DNA of 64,000 bases from Roseiarcus sp963835955 (GCA_963835955.1 CAWIHZ010000021.1:58020-122019); one strand, 5' to 3'; shown: positions 54,215 through 63,820, counted from the first letter of the stretch. Translations and numbers: made by a program. Notes: a model not told the origin generated them from the letters alone.

Positions 54215-55221
54215 ACGTGGCGGAAAACGACGATCGCGCGCATGAGCCGCCGGTTCCAATTCTATCACATGAGCAACATTCCGGTCTGTTTGATCGTGTG
54301 CGGGCGCTGTTCGGCCTGGCGCCCGCCTCCGTGCGCGACGACATCGAGGACGCCCTCGATGAGAGCGCAAGCGCGGAATTTACGCCGCAAGAGCGGGCGA
54401 TCCTCAAGAACGTTCTCGCGCTGCGCGACGTGCGGGTCGCCGACGTCATGGTGCCGCGCGCCGACGTGATCGCGCTCGCGCTCGATTCGCAGCTGCGAGA
54501 CGTGCTGAACCTTTTCCGAACCGCCGGCCACTCGCGCCTGCCCGTCTACGGGGACACCCTCGACGATCCGCGGGGCATGATCCACATTCGCGATTTTGTC
54601 GTTTTCCTCGCCTCCGATCCGCGATTCGGCCTCATGGCCGGGACGGAAACGTTCAAGGAAGCGGACAGCGCGGAGTCGGGCCTCGACATGCCTCTGTCGG
54701 CCGCGAATATCCTGAGGCCGGTGCTCTATGCGCCTCCGTCGATGCCCGCGCTCGACCTTTTGCTCAAGATGCAGGCCTCGCACACGCATATGGCGCTGGT
54801 GATAGACGAATATGGCGGCACGGACGGCCTAGTGTCGATTGAGGACGTGGTGGAATCGATCGTGGGCGACATCGAGGACGAACACGACGAAGCGGAAGAC
54901 CCGGAACTTCACGCGTCGGGCGACGGCGGATTCGTCGCCGAGGCGCGCGCTTCTCTCGCCGATGTTTCCAGGGCGGTCGGCTTTGATTTTGCCTCGCTCG
55001 CCGACGCCGAGGAGGTCGACACCATCGGCGGCCTAGTCACCGCCGCCGCGGGGCGCGTTCCCGAGCGTGGGGAAATTCTGCGCGGGCCCGGCGAATTTGA
55101 GTTCGAGGTGCTCGACGCCGACCCCCGCCGCGTCAAGCGCCTGAAAATCTTGCCGCTGGCCGCGCGCAACGCGGGCGCGGCCGCCGCGCCCTCCTCGGCC
55201 AATCATGGGGATCGCGTTTAG
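54211..55221 (+). CDS. CorC/TlyC (hemolysin C) family CBS-domain protein
   Basis: 336 residues, no membrane segment. Two CBS domains follow an N-terminal region (RDVRVADVMVPRADVIALAL; ANILRPVLYAPPSMPALDLLLKM), and a CorC_HlyC domain ends the protein (DTIGGLVTAAAGRVPERGEIL). The motif DEYGGTDGLVSIEDVVESIVGDIEDEHDE is characteristic. Relatives affect magnesium/cobalt efflux; adenine nucleotides bind the CBS pair. The assignment to ion homeostasis is by family. The next gene, lnt, follows after 86 bases, an order found in many proteobacteria. Confidence 0.92.
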   Translation: MNVAENDDRAHEPPVPILSHEQHSGLFDRVRALFGLAPASVRDDIEDALDESASAEFTPQERAILKNVLALRDVRVADVMVPRADVIALALDSQLRDVLNLFRTAGHSRLPVYGDTLDDPRGMIHIRDFVVFLASDPRFGLMAGTETFKEADSAESGLDMPLSAANILRPVLYAPPSMPALDLLLKMQASHTHMALVIDEYGGTDGLVSIEDVVESIVGDIEDEHDEAEDPELHASGDGGFVAEARASLADVSRAVGFDFASLADAEEVDTIGGLVTAAAGRVPERGEILRGPGEFEFEVLDADPRRVKRLKILPLAARNAGAAAAPSSANHGDRV

Positions 55222-55307
55222 CGCTCGCATAAGAGAACTCCAGTGTCGGTCACACGCAAGCTTCCGCTGTATGCTCGATTTCACCGATTCGCTCGCCCCG
55301 AAAAAAC

Positions 55308-56957
55308 ATGTCCTTGACCATTTCCGATTCCAGATCCTTTCCCCGCCCGAACGTCCTGGCGTCGCTCGCTGAAAACGTCATTCTTTCATGGGGTTGGCGC
55401 CGGCGCGGGATCGCCTTCTGCTCGGGCGCGATTGGCGCCCTCGCCTTGCCGCCCTATTCGCTGTTCGGGTTGATGGCGCCGACGCTGATCGTCGCGGTAT
55501 GGCTGCTCGATGGCGCCTACGATCTCGGCGACAGCCGGCCGCGACTCGGGGCGTTTCGGGCCGCATTCAGCGCCGGCTGGTGGATGGGCCTTGGCTATTT
55601 TCTCGCCGGACTCTGGTGGCTCGGCGCGGCCTTTCTCGTGGAAGCGGACAAATTCGCTTGGGCGCTCCCGCTCGGAGTGCTGGTCTTGCCCGCTGGACTC
55701 GCATTGTTTCCCGCGTTTGGATTCGCTCTGGCGAGGGTCCTGTGGTCGCCTGGGCCGACGCGCATTTTTGCCCTCGCCTTCGGACTCGGGCTCGCCGAAT
55801 GGGCGCGCGGCCTGCTGTTTACCGGTTTTCCATGGAATGACATCGCGATGGGGCTCGGCGCCAACCTCACGACGGCGCAGTGCGCCTCGCTGGTCGGCCA
55901 GCATGGCCTGACGTTCCTATCGATCGCGATTTTCGCCGCGCCCGCGACCTTATGGCGGTTCGGCGAGGCGCGTTTCGTTTTCGCGCCGACGGTCGCCGCG
56001 GCGCTCGCCCTTTTGCTCATCGCGGGCTTCGGCGCGTACAGGCTCTCGGCGCCGCCGAGCGCCGCGGTAGAGGGTGTGAGGTTGCGGCTGATTCAGCCCA
56101 ACGTCGCTCAGGGCGCTTCATTCGCCCCGGAAAACAAGGAGAAGATCCTGAACCGGTACTTCGCCCTGTCGGATCGCGCGACAACTCGCGACCGTGGCGG
56201 CGTGCATGGTGTGACCCATCTGATCTGGCCCGAATCGGCGTTTCCCTTCATTCTGTCGCGCGATGCGCAGGCGCTGGTCGAAATCACCGAATTTTTGCGC
56301 GGGGGGGCGACTTTGATCACCGGCGCCGCCCGGGTCGAGGATTTCGACCGCCGTCAGCCGCGCTTTTTCAATTCGATCGAGATCGTCGACCGGACCGGGC
56401 TCTCCCGCGAACGCTATGACAAGCAGCACCTCGTGCCGTTCGGCGAATACATGCCGTTCGAGAGCGTGCTTCGGAGCGCGGGCGTCACTCAATTCGTGCA
56501 CATTCCCGGCGGCTTCACGCCCGGCTCAGGCCGCCGCATCCTTCACGTTCCCGGCCTGCCGGACGCGATGCCCCTCATCTGTTACGAGGCGATCTTTCCG
56601 ATCGAGATCGGAGACCTTTTTTCGAAGGCGCCGCGACCGCAATGGATGCTGAATGTCACCGATGACGCTTGGTTCGGCCAAACCCCGGGCCCGTATCAGC
56701 ATTTTGCCCAGGCCCGGCTGCGCGCGATCGAACTCGGGTTGCCGCTGGTGCGTGTCGCCAATTCCGGGATATCGGCGGTCATCGACGGCCTCGGCCGTGA
56801 GACCGTATCGTCGCGGCTCGGGACCGAAGACGTTCTCGACGCTGAGCTTCCCAAGCCCCTGGCGCCCACATGGCAATCCCGCCTCGGCTCGCTTGGAGCG
56901 GCTTTGATCGCGCTTTTTTGCCTTGCCGCCAGCCTGGTCGGAAGACGTCGAGGATAG
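55308..56957 (+). CDS. lnt: Apolipoprotein N-acyltransferase
   Basis: 549 residues. Six to seven N-terminal membrane segments (~30-245) precede the nitrilase-like periplasmic domain. The catalytic triad is visible: Glu in LIWPESAFPF, Lys in YDKQHLVPFGEYMPFE and Cys in PLICYEAIFP. NVTDDAWFGQTPGPYQHFAQARLRAIE is the conserved downstream motif. A last membrane segment (LGSLGAALIALFCLAASLVG) ends the protein. It adds the third acyl chain to lipoproteins; the window's own EpsD-like lipoprotein is a possible client. Confidence 0.95.
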   Translation: MSLTISDSRSFPRPNVLASLAENVILSWGWRRRGIAFCSGAIGALALPPYSLFGLMAPTLIVAVWLLDGAYDLGDSRPRLGAFRAAFSAGWWMGLGYFLAGLWWLGAAFLVEADKFAWALPLGVLVLPAGLALFPAFGFALARVLWSPGPTRIFALAFGLGLAEWARGLLFTGFPWNDIAMGLGANLTTAQCASLVGQHGLTFLSIAIFAAPATLWRFGEARFVFAPTVAAALALLLIAGFGAYRLSAPPSAAVEGVRLRLIQPNVAQGASFAPENKEKILNRYFALSDRATTRDRGGVHGVTHLIWPESAFPFILSRDAQALVEITEFLRGGATLITGAARVEDFDRRQPRFFNSIEIVDRTGLSRERYDKQHLVPFGEYMPFESVLRSAGVTQFVHIPGGFTPGSGRRILHVPGLPDAMPLICYEAIFPIEIGDLFSKAPRPQWMLNVTDDAWFGQTPGPYQHFAQARLRAIELGLPLVRVANSGISAVIDGLGRETVSSRLGTEDVLDAELPKPLAPTWQSRLGSLGAALIALFCLAASLVGRRRG

Positions 56958-57086
56958 GGCGCGGACCGACGATTGCAATCCGTGTCGCTTGCGCGCCACG
57001 CGAGTGTCGGCTAATAACGTTCCGCAACGTAAAGTGATTCGGGGACGCCGCGCCATCACGGCCGACGCCCTTCGGAACGAGAGCCG

Positions 57087-57512
57087 ATGAACAATTCGTC
57101 CAACATGATCGACGCTTACGTTGGGGCGCGGTTGCGGATGCGCCGGGTGATGCTCGGCATGAGCCAAAGCACCCTCGGCAAGCATCTGGGCGTCACCTTC
57201 CAGCAGGTTCAGAAATACGAAAAGGGAACAAACCGAATCAGCGCCAGCCGCCTTCAGCTGACCGCGCGGATTCTCGAAGTTTCGCCCTCGTATTTTTTCG
57301 AAGGCGCGCCGGCCCAGCAGGCCAGTGTGGGCGACTTGTCCGAAGTCTCGCCGCAATCCTTCGTCGTCGATTTCCTCGCCACCTCGGAGGGGGTCCATCT
57401 CAATCGCGCCTTCCTGAGGATACGAGACCCGAAGGTCCGTCGCCGCATTGTCGACTTGGTTGTTTCGCTCGCCGCGCCGGAAAACGAAACAGAAGCTCCT
57501 CCCGTTCGCTAA
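57087..57512 (+). CDS. XRE-family helix-turn-helix regulator upstream of metK
   Basis: 141 residues. The helix-turn-helix (~10-65) reads GARLRMRRVMLGMSQSTLGKHLGVTFQQVQKYEKGTNRISASRLQ, which is strongly conserved among alphaproteobacterial regulators of this type. The C-terminal part (~75-141) has no known ligand domain. It lies 128 bases before metK on the same strand, a linkage common in Rhizobiales, so control of metK is plausible but unproven. I found no SAM riboswitch in the gap. Confidence 0.93.
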   Translation: MNNSSNMIDAYVGARLRMRRVMLGMSQSTLGKHLGVTFQQVQKYEKGTNRISASRLQLTARILEVSPSYFFEGAPAQQASVGDLSEVSPQSFVVDFLATSEGVHLNRAFLRIRDPKVRRRIVDLVVSLAAPENETEAPPVR

Positions 57513-57639
57513 AGCGAACAGTTTCACTTCATTCGGCTTGACCTATCGAACGCTGGCTGGCAGAAGCTCGCGCCGCGACACGCATGGGCGGGACGCGAGA
57601 ACGGATCATGGCGGCGGACGCCGGCGGGAGATCGTGCAT

Positions 57640-58827
57640 ATGGCTCGTCAGAATTACGAGTTCACCAGCGAATCGGTGTCGGAAGGGCATCCAGACAAGG
57701 TTTGCGATCGGATTTCTGATGAAATCGTCGATCTGTTCTTTCGCGTTGGCTCGAAGGAGGGAGTTGACCCCTACCGGATCCGCGTCGCCTGCGAGACGCT
57801 CGCCACGACGAACCGCGTCATCATTGCCGGCGAAGTGCGCGGGCCGGCCATCGGCCAGGACGCGATCGAGCGGACGGCGCGGCAGGCCATTCGGTCCATC
57901 GGCTATGAACAGGACGGATTTCACTGGCGCAATGCAAAAGTCGAGGTCCTGTTGCACGCGCAGTCGGCGGATATCGCCCAGGGCGTCGACGCGGCGGGCA
58001 ACAAGGACGAGGGCGCGGGCGATCAGGGCATCATGTTCGGCTACGCCTGCCGCGAGACGCCGGAGCTGATGCCGGCGCCGCTTTATTACGCGCACAAGAT
58101 CCTGCACGAAATCTCGCGCGCCCGCGCCTCCGGCGCCGAGAAGACGCTCGGCCCCGACGCCAAGAGCCAAGTCACGGTGCGCTATCGGGACGGCAAGCCG
58201 GTCGAGGCGACGCAGATCGTGGTTTCGCATCAGCACCTCATCGAGTCGCTGTCCTCCGAGGACGTCGCCGGTCTGGTGCGGCCCTACGTGAGCGCGGCGC
58301 TGCCGGAGGGGTGGATCACGCCCAAAACCGTCTGGCATATCAACCCGACCGGCAAGTTCTTCATTGGCGGGCCCGACGGCGACTGCGGCCTGACCGGACG
58401 CAAGATCATCGTCGACACCTATGGCGGGGCGGCGCCGCACGGCGGCGGCGCTTTTTCTGGCAAGGATCCCACCAAGGTCGACCGTTCGGCCGCCTATGCG
58501 GCGCGGTATCTGGCCAAGAACGTCGTCGCCGCCGGTCTGGCCGACCGCTGCACTCTCCAGCTCTCCTATGCGATCGGCGTCGCGCGTCCATTGTCGATCT
58601 ACGCCGACCTGCACGGGACCGGCCGGATCGACGAGGAAAAGCTCGAAAGAGTTTTGATGGAGATCATGAATCTTAGTCCGCGCGGCATTCGCGAGCATCT
58701 GCATTTGAATCGGCCGATCTTCGCCCGCACCTCCGCCTACGGCCATTTTGGCCGCGCGCCGGAATCCGACGGCGGATTCTCGTGGGAAAAAACGGATCTC
58801 GCCGAAACGCTCGGCGGCCTTGCTTGA
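57640..58827 (+). CDS. metK: S-adenosylmethionine synthetase
   Basis: 395 residues. It makes SAM from methionine and ATP. Motifs: FTSESVSEGHPDKVCDRISD, GAGDQGIMFGYA (the methionine loop) and GGGAFSGKDPTKVDRSAAYAARY (phosphate-binding). The ATG at 57640 has GGGAG nine bases upstream and gives the normal N-terminus. The protein is slightly divergent from the Escherichia type, as usual in this group. Confidence 0.97.
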   Translation: MARQNYEFTSESVSEGHPDKVCDRISDEIVDLFFRVGSKEGVDPYRIRVACETLATTNRVIIAGEVRGPAIGQDAIERTARQAIRSIGYEQDGFHWRNAKVEVLLHAQSADIAQGVDAAGNKDEGAGDQGIMFGYACRETPELMPAPLYYAHKILHEISRARASGAEKTLGPDAKSQVTVRYRDGKPVEATQIVVSHQHLIESLSSEDVAGLVRPYVSAALPEGWITPKTVWHINPTGKFFIGGPDGDCGLTGRKIIVDTYGGAAPHGGGAFSGKDPTKVDRSAAYAARYLAKNVVAAGLADRCTLQLSYAIGVARPLSIYADLHGTGRIDEEKLERVLMEIMNLSPRGIREHLHLNRPIFARTSAYGHFGRAPESDGGFSWEKTDLAETLGGLA

Positions 58828-58849
58828 TCGGGCGCCGCGCCGAGGACCG

Positions 58850-59548
58850 ATGACGGCGAGCGGCGACAGCGGTTCTTCGACGCTGCTGCGCAAGCTTTAT
58901 GGACGCAGCCGCGGCAGGGCGCTTCGCGCGGGGCAGGAGCGCATGGTCGCGGAAAGCCTGCCGCGCTTCGAGATAGCGCCGGAGGCGCTCGCCGCTGGCC
59001 CCATTTTCGCGGGATTGCCGCGCGAACTGTGGCTCGAGATCGGCTTCGGCTCCGGCGAACATCTGATCGAGCAGGCAAGGGCCCATCCGGAGATCGGCTT
59101 CGTTGGCTGCGAGCCGTTCCTCAACGGCGTCGCCGCGGCGCTGGCGGGAATGGCGCGTGCAAGGCTCGCCAACGTGCGCCTGCGCCGCGGCGACGCTCAA
59201 ACCCTCCTCGATGCGGCTCCAAACGGGTTCTTCTCGCGCGTCTTCCTCCTTTACCCCGACCCGTGGCCGAAGCGTCGCCACAACAGGCGGCGTGTGGTCT
59301 CGCAGGCGATGATCGAGACGCTGGCGCGAGTGATGAGGCCGGGCGGCGAGCTGCGTTTTGCAACCGACATCGACGACTATGCCGGCTGGACGCTGAGGCG
59401 ATTTCTCGCCTCGCCTCATTTCCGCTGGGCCGCCGCGCGCGCCGAGGATTGGCGGACCCCCTGGCCGGAATGGGTTCCGACGCGCTATGAGGTCAAGGCG
59501 CTTAAGGCGGGGCGCGGGGCCGTTTACCTTACTTTCGTTCGTTTATGA
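58850..59548 (+). CDS. trmB: tRNA (guanine-N7)-methyltransferase
   Basis: 232 residues. The SAM-binding motif is LEIGFGSGEHLIEQA, and YPDPWPKRRHNRRRVV is the signature of the TrmB family. It methylates G46 in tRNA using SAM made by the gene next to it (22-base gap). The ATG at 58850 was chosen as the first in-frame start after metK. In many relatives rimP and nusA follow; here opgG does. Confidence 0.95.
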   Translation: MTASGDSGSSTLLRKLYGRSRGRALRAGQERMVAESLPRFEIAPEALAAGPIFAGLPRELWLEIGFGSGEHLIEQARAHPEIGFVGCEPFLNGVAAALAGMARARLANVRLRRGDAQTLLDAAPNGFFSRVFLLYPDPWPKRRHNRRRVVSQAMIETLARVMRPGGELRFATDIDDYAGWTLRRFLASPHFRWAAARAEDWRTPWPEWVPTRYEVKALKAGRGAVYLTFVRL

Positions 59549-59626
59549 GCCAATGGACGGCCGCTTCGCGGGTTCTTCCATCAGGGAGAATCACGCTATG
59601 GAGGGGCCTGCGGGGAAGAGGTCGTC

Positions 59627-61225
59627 ATGTCGGATGGGGTCGATCGTCGCACGGTTCTTAAAGGCGTCGCCGCGTCCGCGGCGGCGTTGGGCCCGGTCGG
59701 CGAAGCGTTGGCGGCGCAGTCCGACGGACTGCGATTCGGTCCGCCCGTTCCGTTCTCCTACGAACTGTTCAAGTCGCAGGCGCGCGACCGCGCGCATGGC
59801 CCCTATATTCCCCCGCCGCGTCCCGCGCCCGAGGTGCTGGCGAAGATCAATTACGAGGAATGGGGCAAAATCCGCTACCGCGACGACTACGCCCTGTTCG
59901 CCAACGGGCCGGGCCGATTTCCGGTGACCTTTTTCCATCTCGGACTTTTCTTCCAGAAGGCGGTCGGCATGCACGTCGTCGAGGGCGGCGAGTCGCGCAA
60001 GATCATCTATGAGCAGTTCTATTTCGAGATGCCGGCCAATTCGCCGGCGCACGATCTGCCGCAGGGGGCGGGCTTCGCCGGCCTGCGCATCCAGGAAGCG
60101 CGCGACGGCGCGCTCGACTGGCGCAACAACGACTGGGTCGCCTTTCTCGGCGCCGCCTATTTCCGCTCGATCGGCGAGCTCAGGCAATACGGCCTCTCCT
60201 CGCGCGGGATCGCGCTCGACGTCGCGGTCGCGGACCACCCGGAGGAATTTCCCGATTTCACCAATTTCTACATCGATTCCGCCCCCGACGGCGACAGCCT
60301 CACGCTCTACGCCTTGATGGAGGGCCCCTCGATCGTCGGCGCGTTCCGGTTCGTGATGACGCGCGGCAAGGGCGTCGTCATGGACATCCAGGCCTCGCTC
60401 TTCGTCCGCGCCCAGCTCTCGCGCTTCGGCATCGCGCCGCTGACCTCGATGTACTGGTATTCCGAGACCAAGAAGCAGACGGCGATCGACTGGCGTCCGG
60501 AGGTCCACGATTCCGACGGGCTCGAGATGTGGGCGGGCAACGGCGAGCGGCTCTGGCGCCCGCTCAACAATCCGCCGAACATCATCGTGTCGGCGTTCAG
60601 CGATCAGAATCCGCGCGGCTTCGGCCTGATGCAGCGCGACCGGGTGTTCGACCATTATATCGACGGCGTCTATTACGACCGGCGCCCGAGCCTGTGGGTC
60701 GAGCCGCTGCCGGGCCCCAACGGCGAGGGTTGGGGCAAGGGATCGATCCAGCTGTGCGAGATTCCGACCGACGACGAGATCCACGACAATGTGGTGGCGA
60801 TGTGGGTGCCGGCCGAGCCGGTTCGCGCCGGGTCGGAGGTTGCGCTCAACTACCGCCTGTACTGGCTCGCTGACGCGCCCTTTCCGAGCAAGCTCGCGAT
60901 CGTGGTCGCGACCCGGCTGGGGCGCGGCGGGCAGCCCGGCCAGCCGCGGCCGAAGGGGGTGAGGAAGTTCATGGTCGAGTTCCTCGGCGGGCCGCTCACC
61001 AATCTGCCTTATGGCGTCAAGCCGGACCTGGTGGTCTCGACCTCGCGCGGAAAGTTCGGCCCCTATCAGCTGGTCGAGGCGGTGCCCGACGGGGTCGCCG
61101 GCCACTGGCGGGCGCAGTTCGACCTGATCGTCGAGGGGACCGACCCGGTCGAACTGCGCGCCTTCTTCAAGTCCGGCGGCCAGACCCTGACCGAGACCTG
61201 GATGTTCCAGTACCATCCGTTCTGA
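59627..61225 (+). CDS. opgG: Glucan biosynthesis protein OpgG/MdoG
   Basis: 532 residues. A twin-arginine signal (DRRTVLKGVAASAAA) with cleavage near residue 30 directs it to the periplasm. The MdoG domain starts FGPPVPFSYELFKSQARDRA and continues with YEEWGKIRYRDDYALF, YWYSETKKQTAIDWRPEVHDSDGLEMW and WVEPLPGPNGEGWGKGSIQL. It takes part in making osmoregulated periplasmic glucans. The Tat signal resembles OpgD as much as OpgG. No opgH glucosyltransferase gene follows in the window. Confidence 0.93.
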   Translation: MSDGVDRRTVLKGVAASAAALGPVGEALAAQSDGLRFGPPVPFSYELFKSQARDRAHGPYIPPPRPAPEVLAKINYEEWGKIRYRDDYALFANGPGRFPVTFFHLGLFFQKAVGMHVVEGGESRKIIYEQFYFEMPANSPAHDLPQGAGFAGLRIQEARDGALDWRNNDWVAFLGAAYFRSIGELRQYGLSSRGIALDVAVADHPEEFPDFTNFYIDSAPDGDSLTLYALMEGPSIVGAFRFVMTRGKGVVMDIQASLFVRAQLSRFGIAPLTSMYWYSETKKQTAIDWRPEVHDSDGLEMWAGNGERLWRPLNNPPNIIVSAFSDQNPRGFGLMQRDRVFDHYIDGVYYDRRPSLWVEPLPGPNGEGWGKGSIQLCEIPTDDEIHDNVVAMWVPAEPVRAGSEVALNYRLYWLADAPFPSKLAIVVATRLGRGGQPGQPRPKGVRKFMVEFLGGPLTNLPYGVKPDLVVSTSRGKFGPYQLVEAVPDGVAGHWRAQFDLIVEGTDPVELRAFFKSGGQTLTETWMFQYHPF

Positions 61226-61444
61226 GCGCCGCCGCCGCGCCGCCATCCGTCTCCAAGCCAATCCAAGCCAATCTCCCGCGATTGTCTGGGGCGCCCGCGA
61301 CTTTGGCCGCCGCTCGGCCGAACGGGACGCCCTGTGCCGGCGCGCGCAAATCCATATGACGGCAGTTGCGCCCTTTTTCGTTCGCGAGGGAGGAGCGCGT
61401 CCGCGAAGGACATGATAGGATCGGCGCTGGAATCGGTGATCGCA

Positions 61445-61645
61445 ATGCGGTTCGCAATCTCGTCAGGGACGGAAACGGAGTCTAGGGAGTGGCACGACAG
61501 CGCCGATTTGGCGCTCGAGGCCGTTTCACGGCTCCTGGCGCAAGGGCGGCCAGACGTACGGATTTTCGACGAGCACGGCCAGCCCATCAGCCTCGCCGAC
61601 CTCCGGGCGCTGGCCTCGTTCGAGAACGACTCCGACGACGCCTGA
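61445..61645 (+). CDS. Small conserved hypothetical protein
   Basis: 66 residues from ATG 61445 (MRFAISSGTETESREWHDSA, ending in an acidic tail); a start at ATG 61412 would add 11 residues and neither has a convincing ribosome site. The pattern of a beta strand, a helix (LALEAVSRLLAQGRPD), a strand (VRIFDEHGQPIS) and a helix resembles small unnamed rhizobial proteins. No function can be assigned. Stretches before (61226-61444) and after contain no other gene. Confidence 0.6.
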   Translation: MRFAISSGTETESREWHDSADLALEAVSRLLAQGRPDVRIFDEHGQPISLADLRALASFENDSDDA

Positions 61646-61762
61646 GCAATCGGAGCGCCGGCGCTCTTGCGAATTTCTGGAATGCAGCGAGACGCCGGTC
61701 TTTGCGAGAGACGGATCCTTGGCGCGCGCGGCGAATGCTCTTGTCAACGTCATTCAAGGTGG

Positions 61763-61830
61763 GAGCCGTATGCGGGAAAGCCGCGCCTACGGCTCTCTCG
61801 GGGGCGCCCAGCGACGGGCGTCCCTACCGC
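61763..61830 (+). mobile_element. 3' relic of a group II intron (domains V and VI)
   Basis: 61763-61795 reads as domain V: GAGCCGTA, a TGCGGG/CCGCGC inner stem with a GAAA loop, and TACGGCTC closing the outer stem. The catalytic AGC triad is at its start. Right after it comes a GC hairpin GGGGCGCCCAGCGACGGGCG closing with TCCCTACC, placed as domain VI. No reverse transcriptase reading frame or earlier domains lie upstream, so the element is dead. The surrounding 61646-61874 holds nothing else. Confidence 0.75.
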
Positions 61831-61874
61831 AATCCGCAATTCCTTTCGGGGCGCGCTGCGCGCCTGACCTTCGA

Positions 61875-62915
61875 TCAGGGCTGTGGCCGCGGCGTGGCGG
61901 CGACGCTCGGCGGCAGGATGGGAAAGATCACCTTCGGCTGCTCGCCGGTCAGGCCGTCGAGGAAGGCGGTGATCGTATCCACTTCGTCGCCGGTGAGTTG
62001 GGCGCCGAGTTGGCTCGTCCCCATGACCGCGACCGCCTGCCGCAGGTCCCAGGCCTTGCCGGTGTGGAAATAGGGCGCGGTGAGGGCGATGTTGCGCAGC
62101 GTCGGCACTTTGAACACGAACTCGTCGCTGGGCGTCTTGGTGACCATGAAGCGGCCCTTGTCGGCCGGCGGCAAGAACTCCGCGCCGGGCTTCTCGACCA
62201 CGCCGAACGGTGCATACATTCCGCCGCCCACGTTGATCCCGTTGTGACAGGCCGCGCAGCCCTTATCCATGAACAGCGCCAAGCCCTTCTTCTGGATCGA
62301 CGAGAGCGCGGTCGCGTCGCCTTTGAGGAAACGGTCGAGCGGCGCGTTGGGCGTGATCAAGGTCGCCTCGAACACGGCGATCGCCTTCTGCACATTGGCG
62401 AGGGTGATCGGATCGGACTCGCCAGGGAACGCCTTGGCGAACGCGTCGCCATAGCCCGGGATGCCTTTCAACTGCTCGGCGACATGCGCGGCGGGCGAGG
62501 CCATCTCCACCGGATTGACCATCGGGCCGCCGGCTTGCTGTTCGAGATCCTTGGCCCGGCCATCCCAGAATTGGGCCTTGTTGAAGACGGCATTGAAAAC
62601 TGTGGGGGCGTTGCGCCCGCCATGTTGCCATCGATGACCGATGGACGTCGGTTCGGCGTCGGCGCCGCCAAGCCCGATACTGTGGCAGGAGCTGCAGCTG
62701 ATGGTGTGGCTTTCGGACAGTCGCGGATCGAAATACAGCATCTTGCCGAGTGCGACCTTCGCCGGCGTCGCCGGGTTGCCGGGCAGTTCCGGCGGCGTGG
62801 TCGGGATCGGCTGGAATTGCTGGCGCGCCCGCGCCATCAGATCGTCCTGCGCCAGGGCGGGGAAGGCAAATACAATTCCGAGCGACATCAGGGCGGCGAC
62901 AGCTTTCGTGCTCAT
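61875..62915 (-). CDS. Di-haem cytochrome c peroxidase (CcpA/MauG family)
   Basis: 346 residues. A signal peptide (~1-22, ending ALAQ) is followed by two haem c sites: SCSSCHSIGLGG (~73-78) and GCAACHNGINVGGG (~219-224). Expected family motifs are ALGKMLYFDPRLSESHTISC, WDGRAKDLEQQAGGP and VPTLRNIALTAPYFHTGKAWDLRQAV. In the periplasm such enzymes reduce hydrogen peroxide with electrons from cytochrome c. A cytochrome b gene lies upstream on the same strand after 167 bases and may feed it. The tail (~325-346) is Pro-rich. Confidence 0.93.
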   Translation of the reverse strand: MSTKAVAALMSLGIVFAFPALAQDDLMARARQQFQPIPTTPPELPGNPATPAKVALGKMLYFDPRLSESHTISCSSCHSIGLGGADAEPTSIGHRWQHGGRNAPTVFNAVFNKAQFWDGRAKDLEQQAGGPMVNPVEMASPAAHVAEQLKGIPGYGDAFAKAFPGESDPITLANVQKAIAVFEATLITPNAPLDRFLKGDATALSSIQKKGLALFMDKGCAACHNGINVGGGMYAPFGVVEKPGAEFLPPADKGRFMVTKTPSDEFVFKVPTLRNIALTAPYFHTGKAWDLRQAVAVMGTSQLGAQLTGDEVDTITAFLDGLTGEQPKVIFPILPPSVAATPRPQP

Positions 62916-63082
62916 GGCGAACTCCCTCTTTCATTTCCGCGCAAGTCTGCGCATTCTTCGCTTGCGGCTGCTCGGGCGGCGGAGCGCGAGATCAGAGGCC
63001 GCCGTCGACATCCAAGCGCAGGCTGACGCCAACGCGGCATGGCAATCCGCCGGGGTCGCGAAAATTCACGCCTCCCTTCGCG

Positions 63083-63820
63083 CTAAAGGTCCTCTGGGCG
63101 GCCCGGAAGGATCTTCCGGCCAGTGAACATGGCCGAGACAATGGTTCCGCCTTCGCGCAGTTCCGTCAGGACCACGGCGATCAGATGCAGCGCGATCACG
63201 CCGACCAACAGGTAGAAGGCAAACTCGTGCGTCTCGATGAAAGGCGCCCGGAATGATCGCATTCCGGCGTACGCGCCCTGATCCATGAGATCGCGCGTCA
63301 ACGGCGTGAGCGCGGACGGGTCGACATTTGGCGCGGCGACCCACCGGGCGATCCAACCCCCGAATGGAGGATAGAAGAGATCGGTCCCCGCCAGCACCAA
63401 TCCCGACACCGACTGGATGACGAGCAGCAGGAGAATAACCAGCACCGCCAGTCGCCCCGCCGGGTTGTGGCCGAGATAATGTCTTGGATGGCCGGCGAGG
63501 AACGCCGAGACATACGCCTCCAGCGCTCGCAGATAACCCGCCCCACCGGGCAGAAGGGCCCGCCAGCGCGCGTATCGGTTGCCGAAGAACGCCCACACGA
63601 ACCGCCACAGCAGATTGAGAATCATGACATAGCCGAGCCAGACGTGGATCGTCTTGACTGTCACCTTGCCGGCTGGCGATATGCCAAGGCTGGCATCGAA
63701 CATGATAAGGATTCCGATCAAGATCAGGCCGAGCACGGATAGAGCATTGATCCAGTGGAACCACCGCGTCGGGGCGTCCCACACGGGGTAGGCGACAAGC
63801 CGGCCATCACTCTGCGCCAT
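63083..63820 (-). CDS. Cytochrome b (b561 / hydrogenase-type) membrane protein
   Basis: 245 residues, four or five membrane helices. The N-terminus YPVWDAPTRWFHWINALSVLGLILIG is typical of di-haem cytochromes b related to the Ni,Fe-hydrogenase subunit. Candidate haem ligands are His in RWFHWIN, KTIHVWLGYVM, FIETHEFAFYLLVGVIALHLI. It would carry electrons between quinone and a periplasmic redox protein; the peroxidase gene just downstream is the obvious partner. An FNR/FixK-type box lies 53-66 bases before its ATG. Confidence 0.88.
   Translation of the reverse strand: MAQSDGRLVAYPVWDAPTRWFHWINALSVLGLILIGILIMFDASLGISPAGKVTVKTIHVWLGYVMILNLLWRFVWAFFGNRYARWRALLPGGAGYLRALEAYVSAFLAGHPRHYLGHNPAGRLAVLVILLLLVIQSVSGLVLAGTDLFYPPFGGWIARWVAAPNVDPSALTPLTRDLMDQGAYAGMRSFRAPFIETHEFAFYLLVGVIALHLIAVVLTELREGGTIVSAMFTGRKILPGRPEDL

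Noticed and set aside
57513..57639. Possible SAM riboswitch before metK
   Set aside because: No SAM-I, SAM-II or SAM/SAH core motif was recognisable in the 127-base gap.
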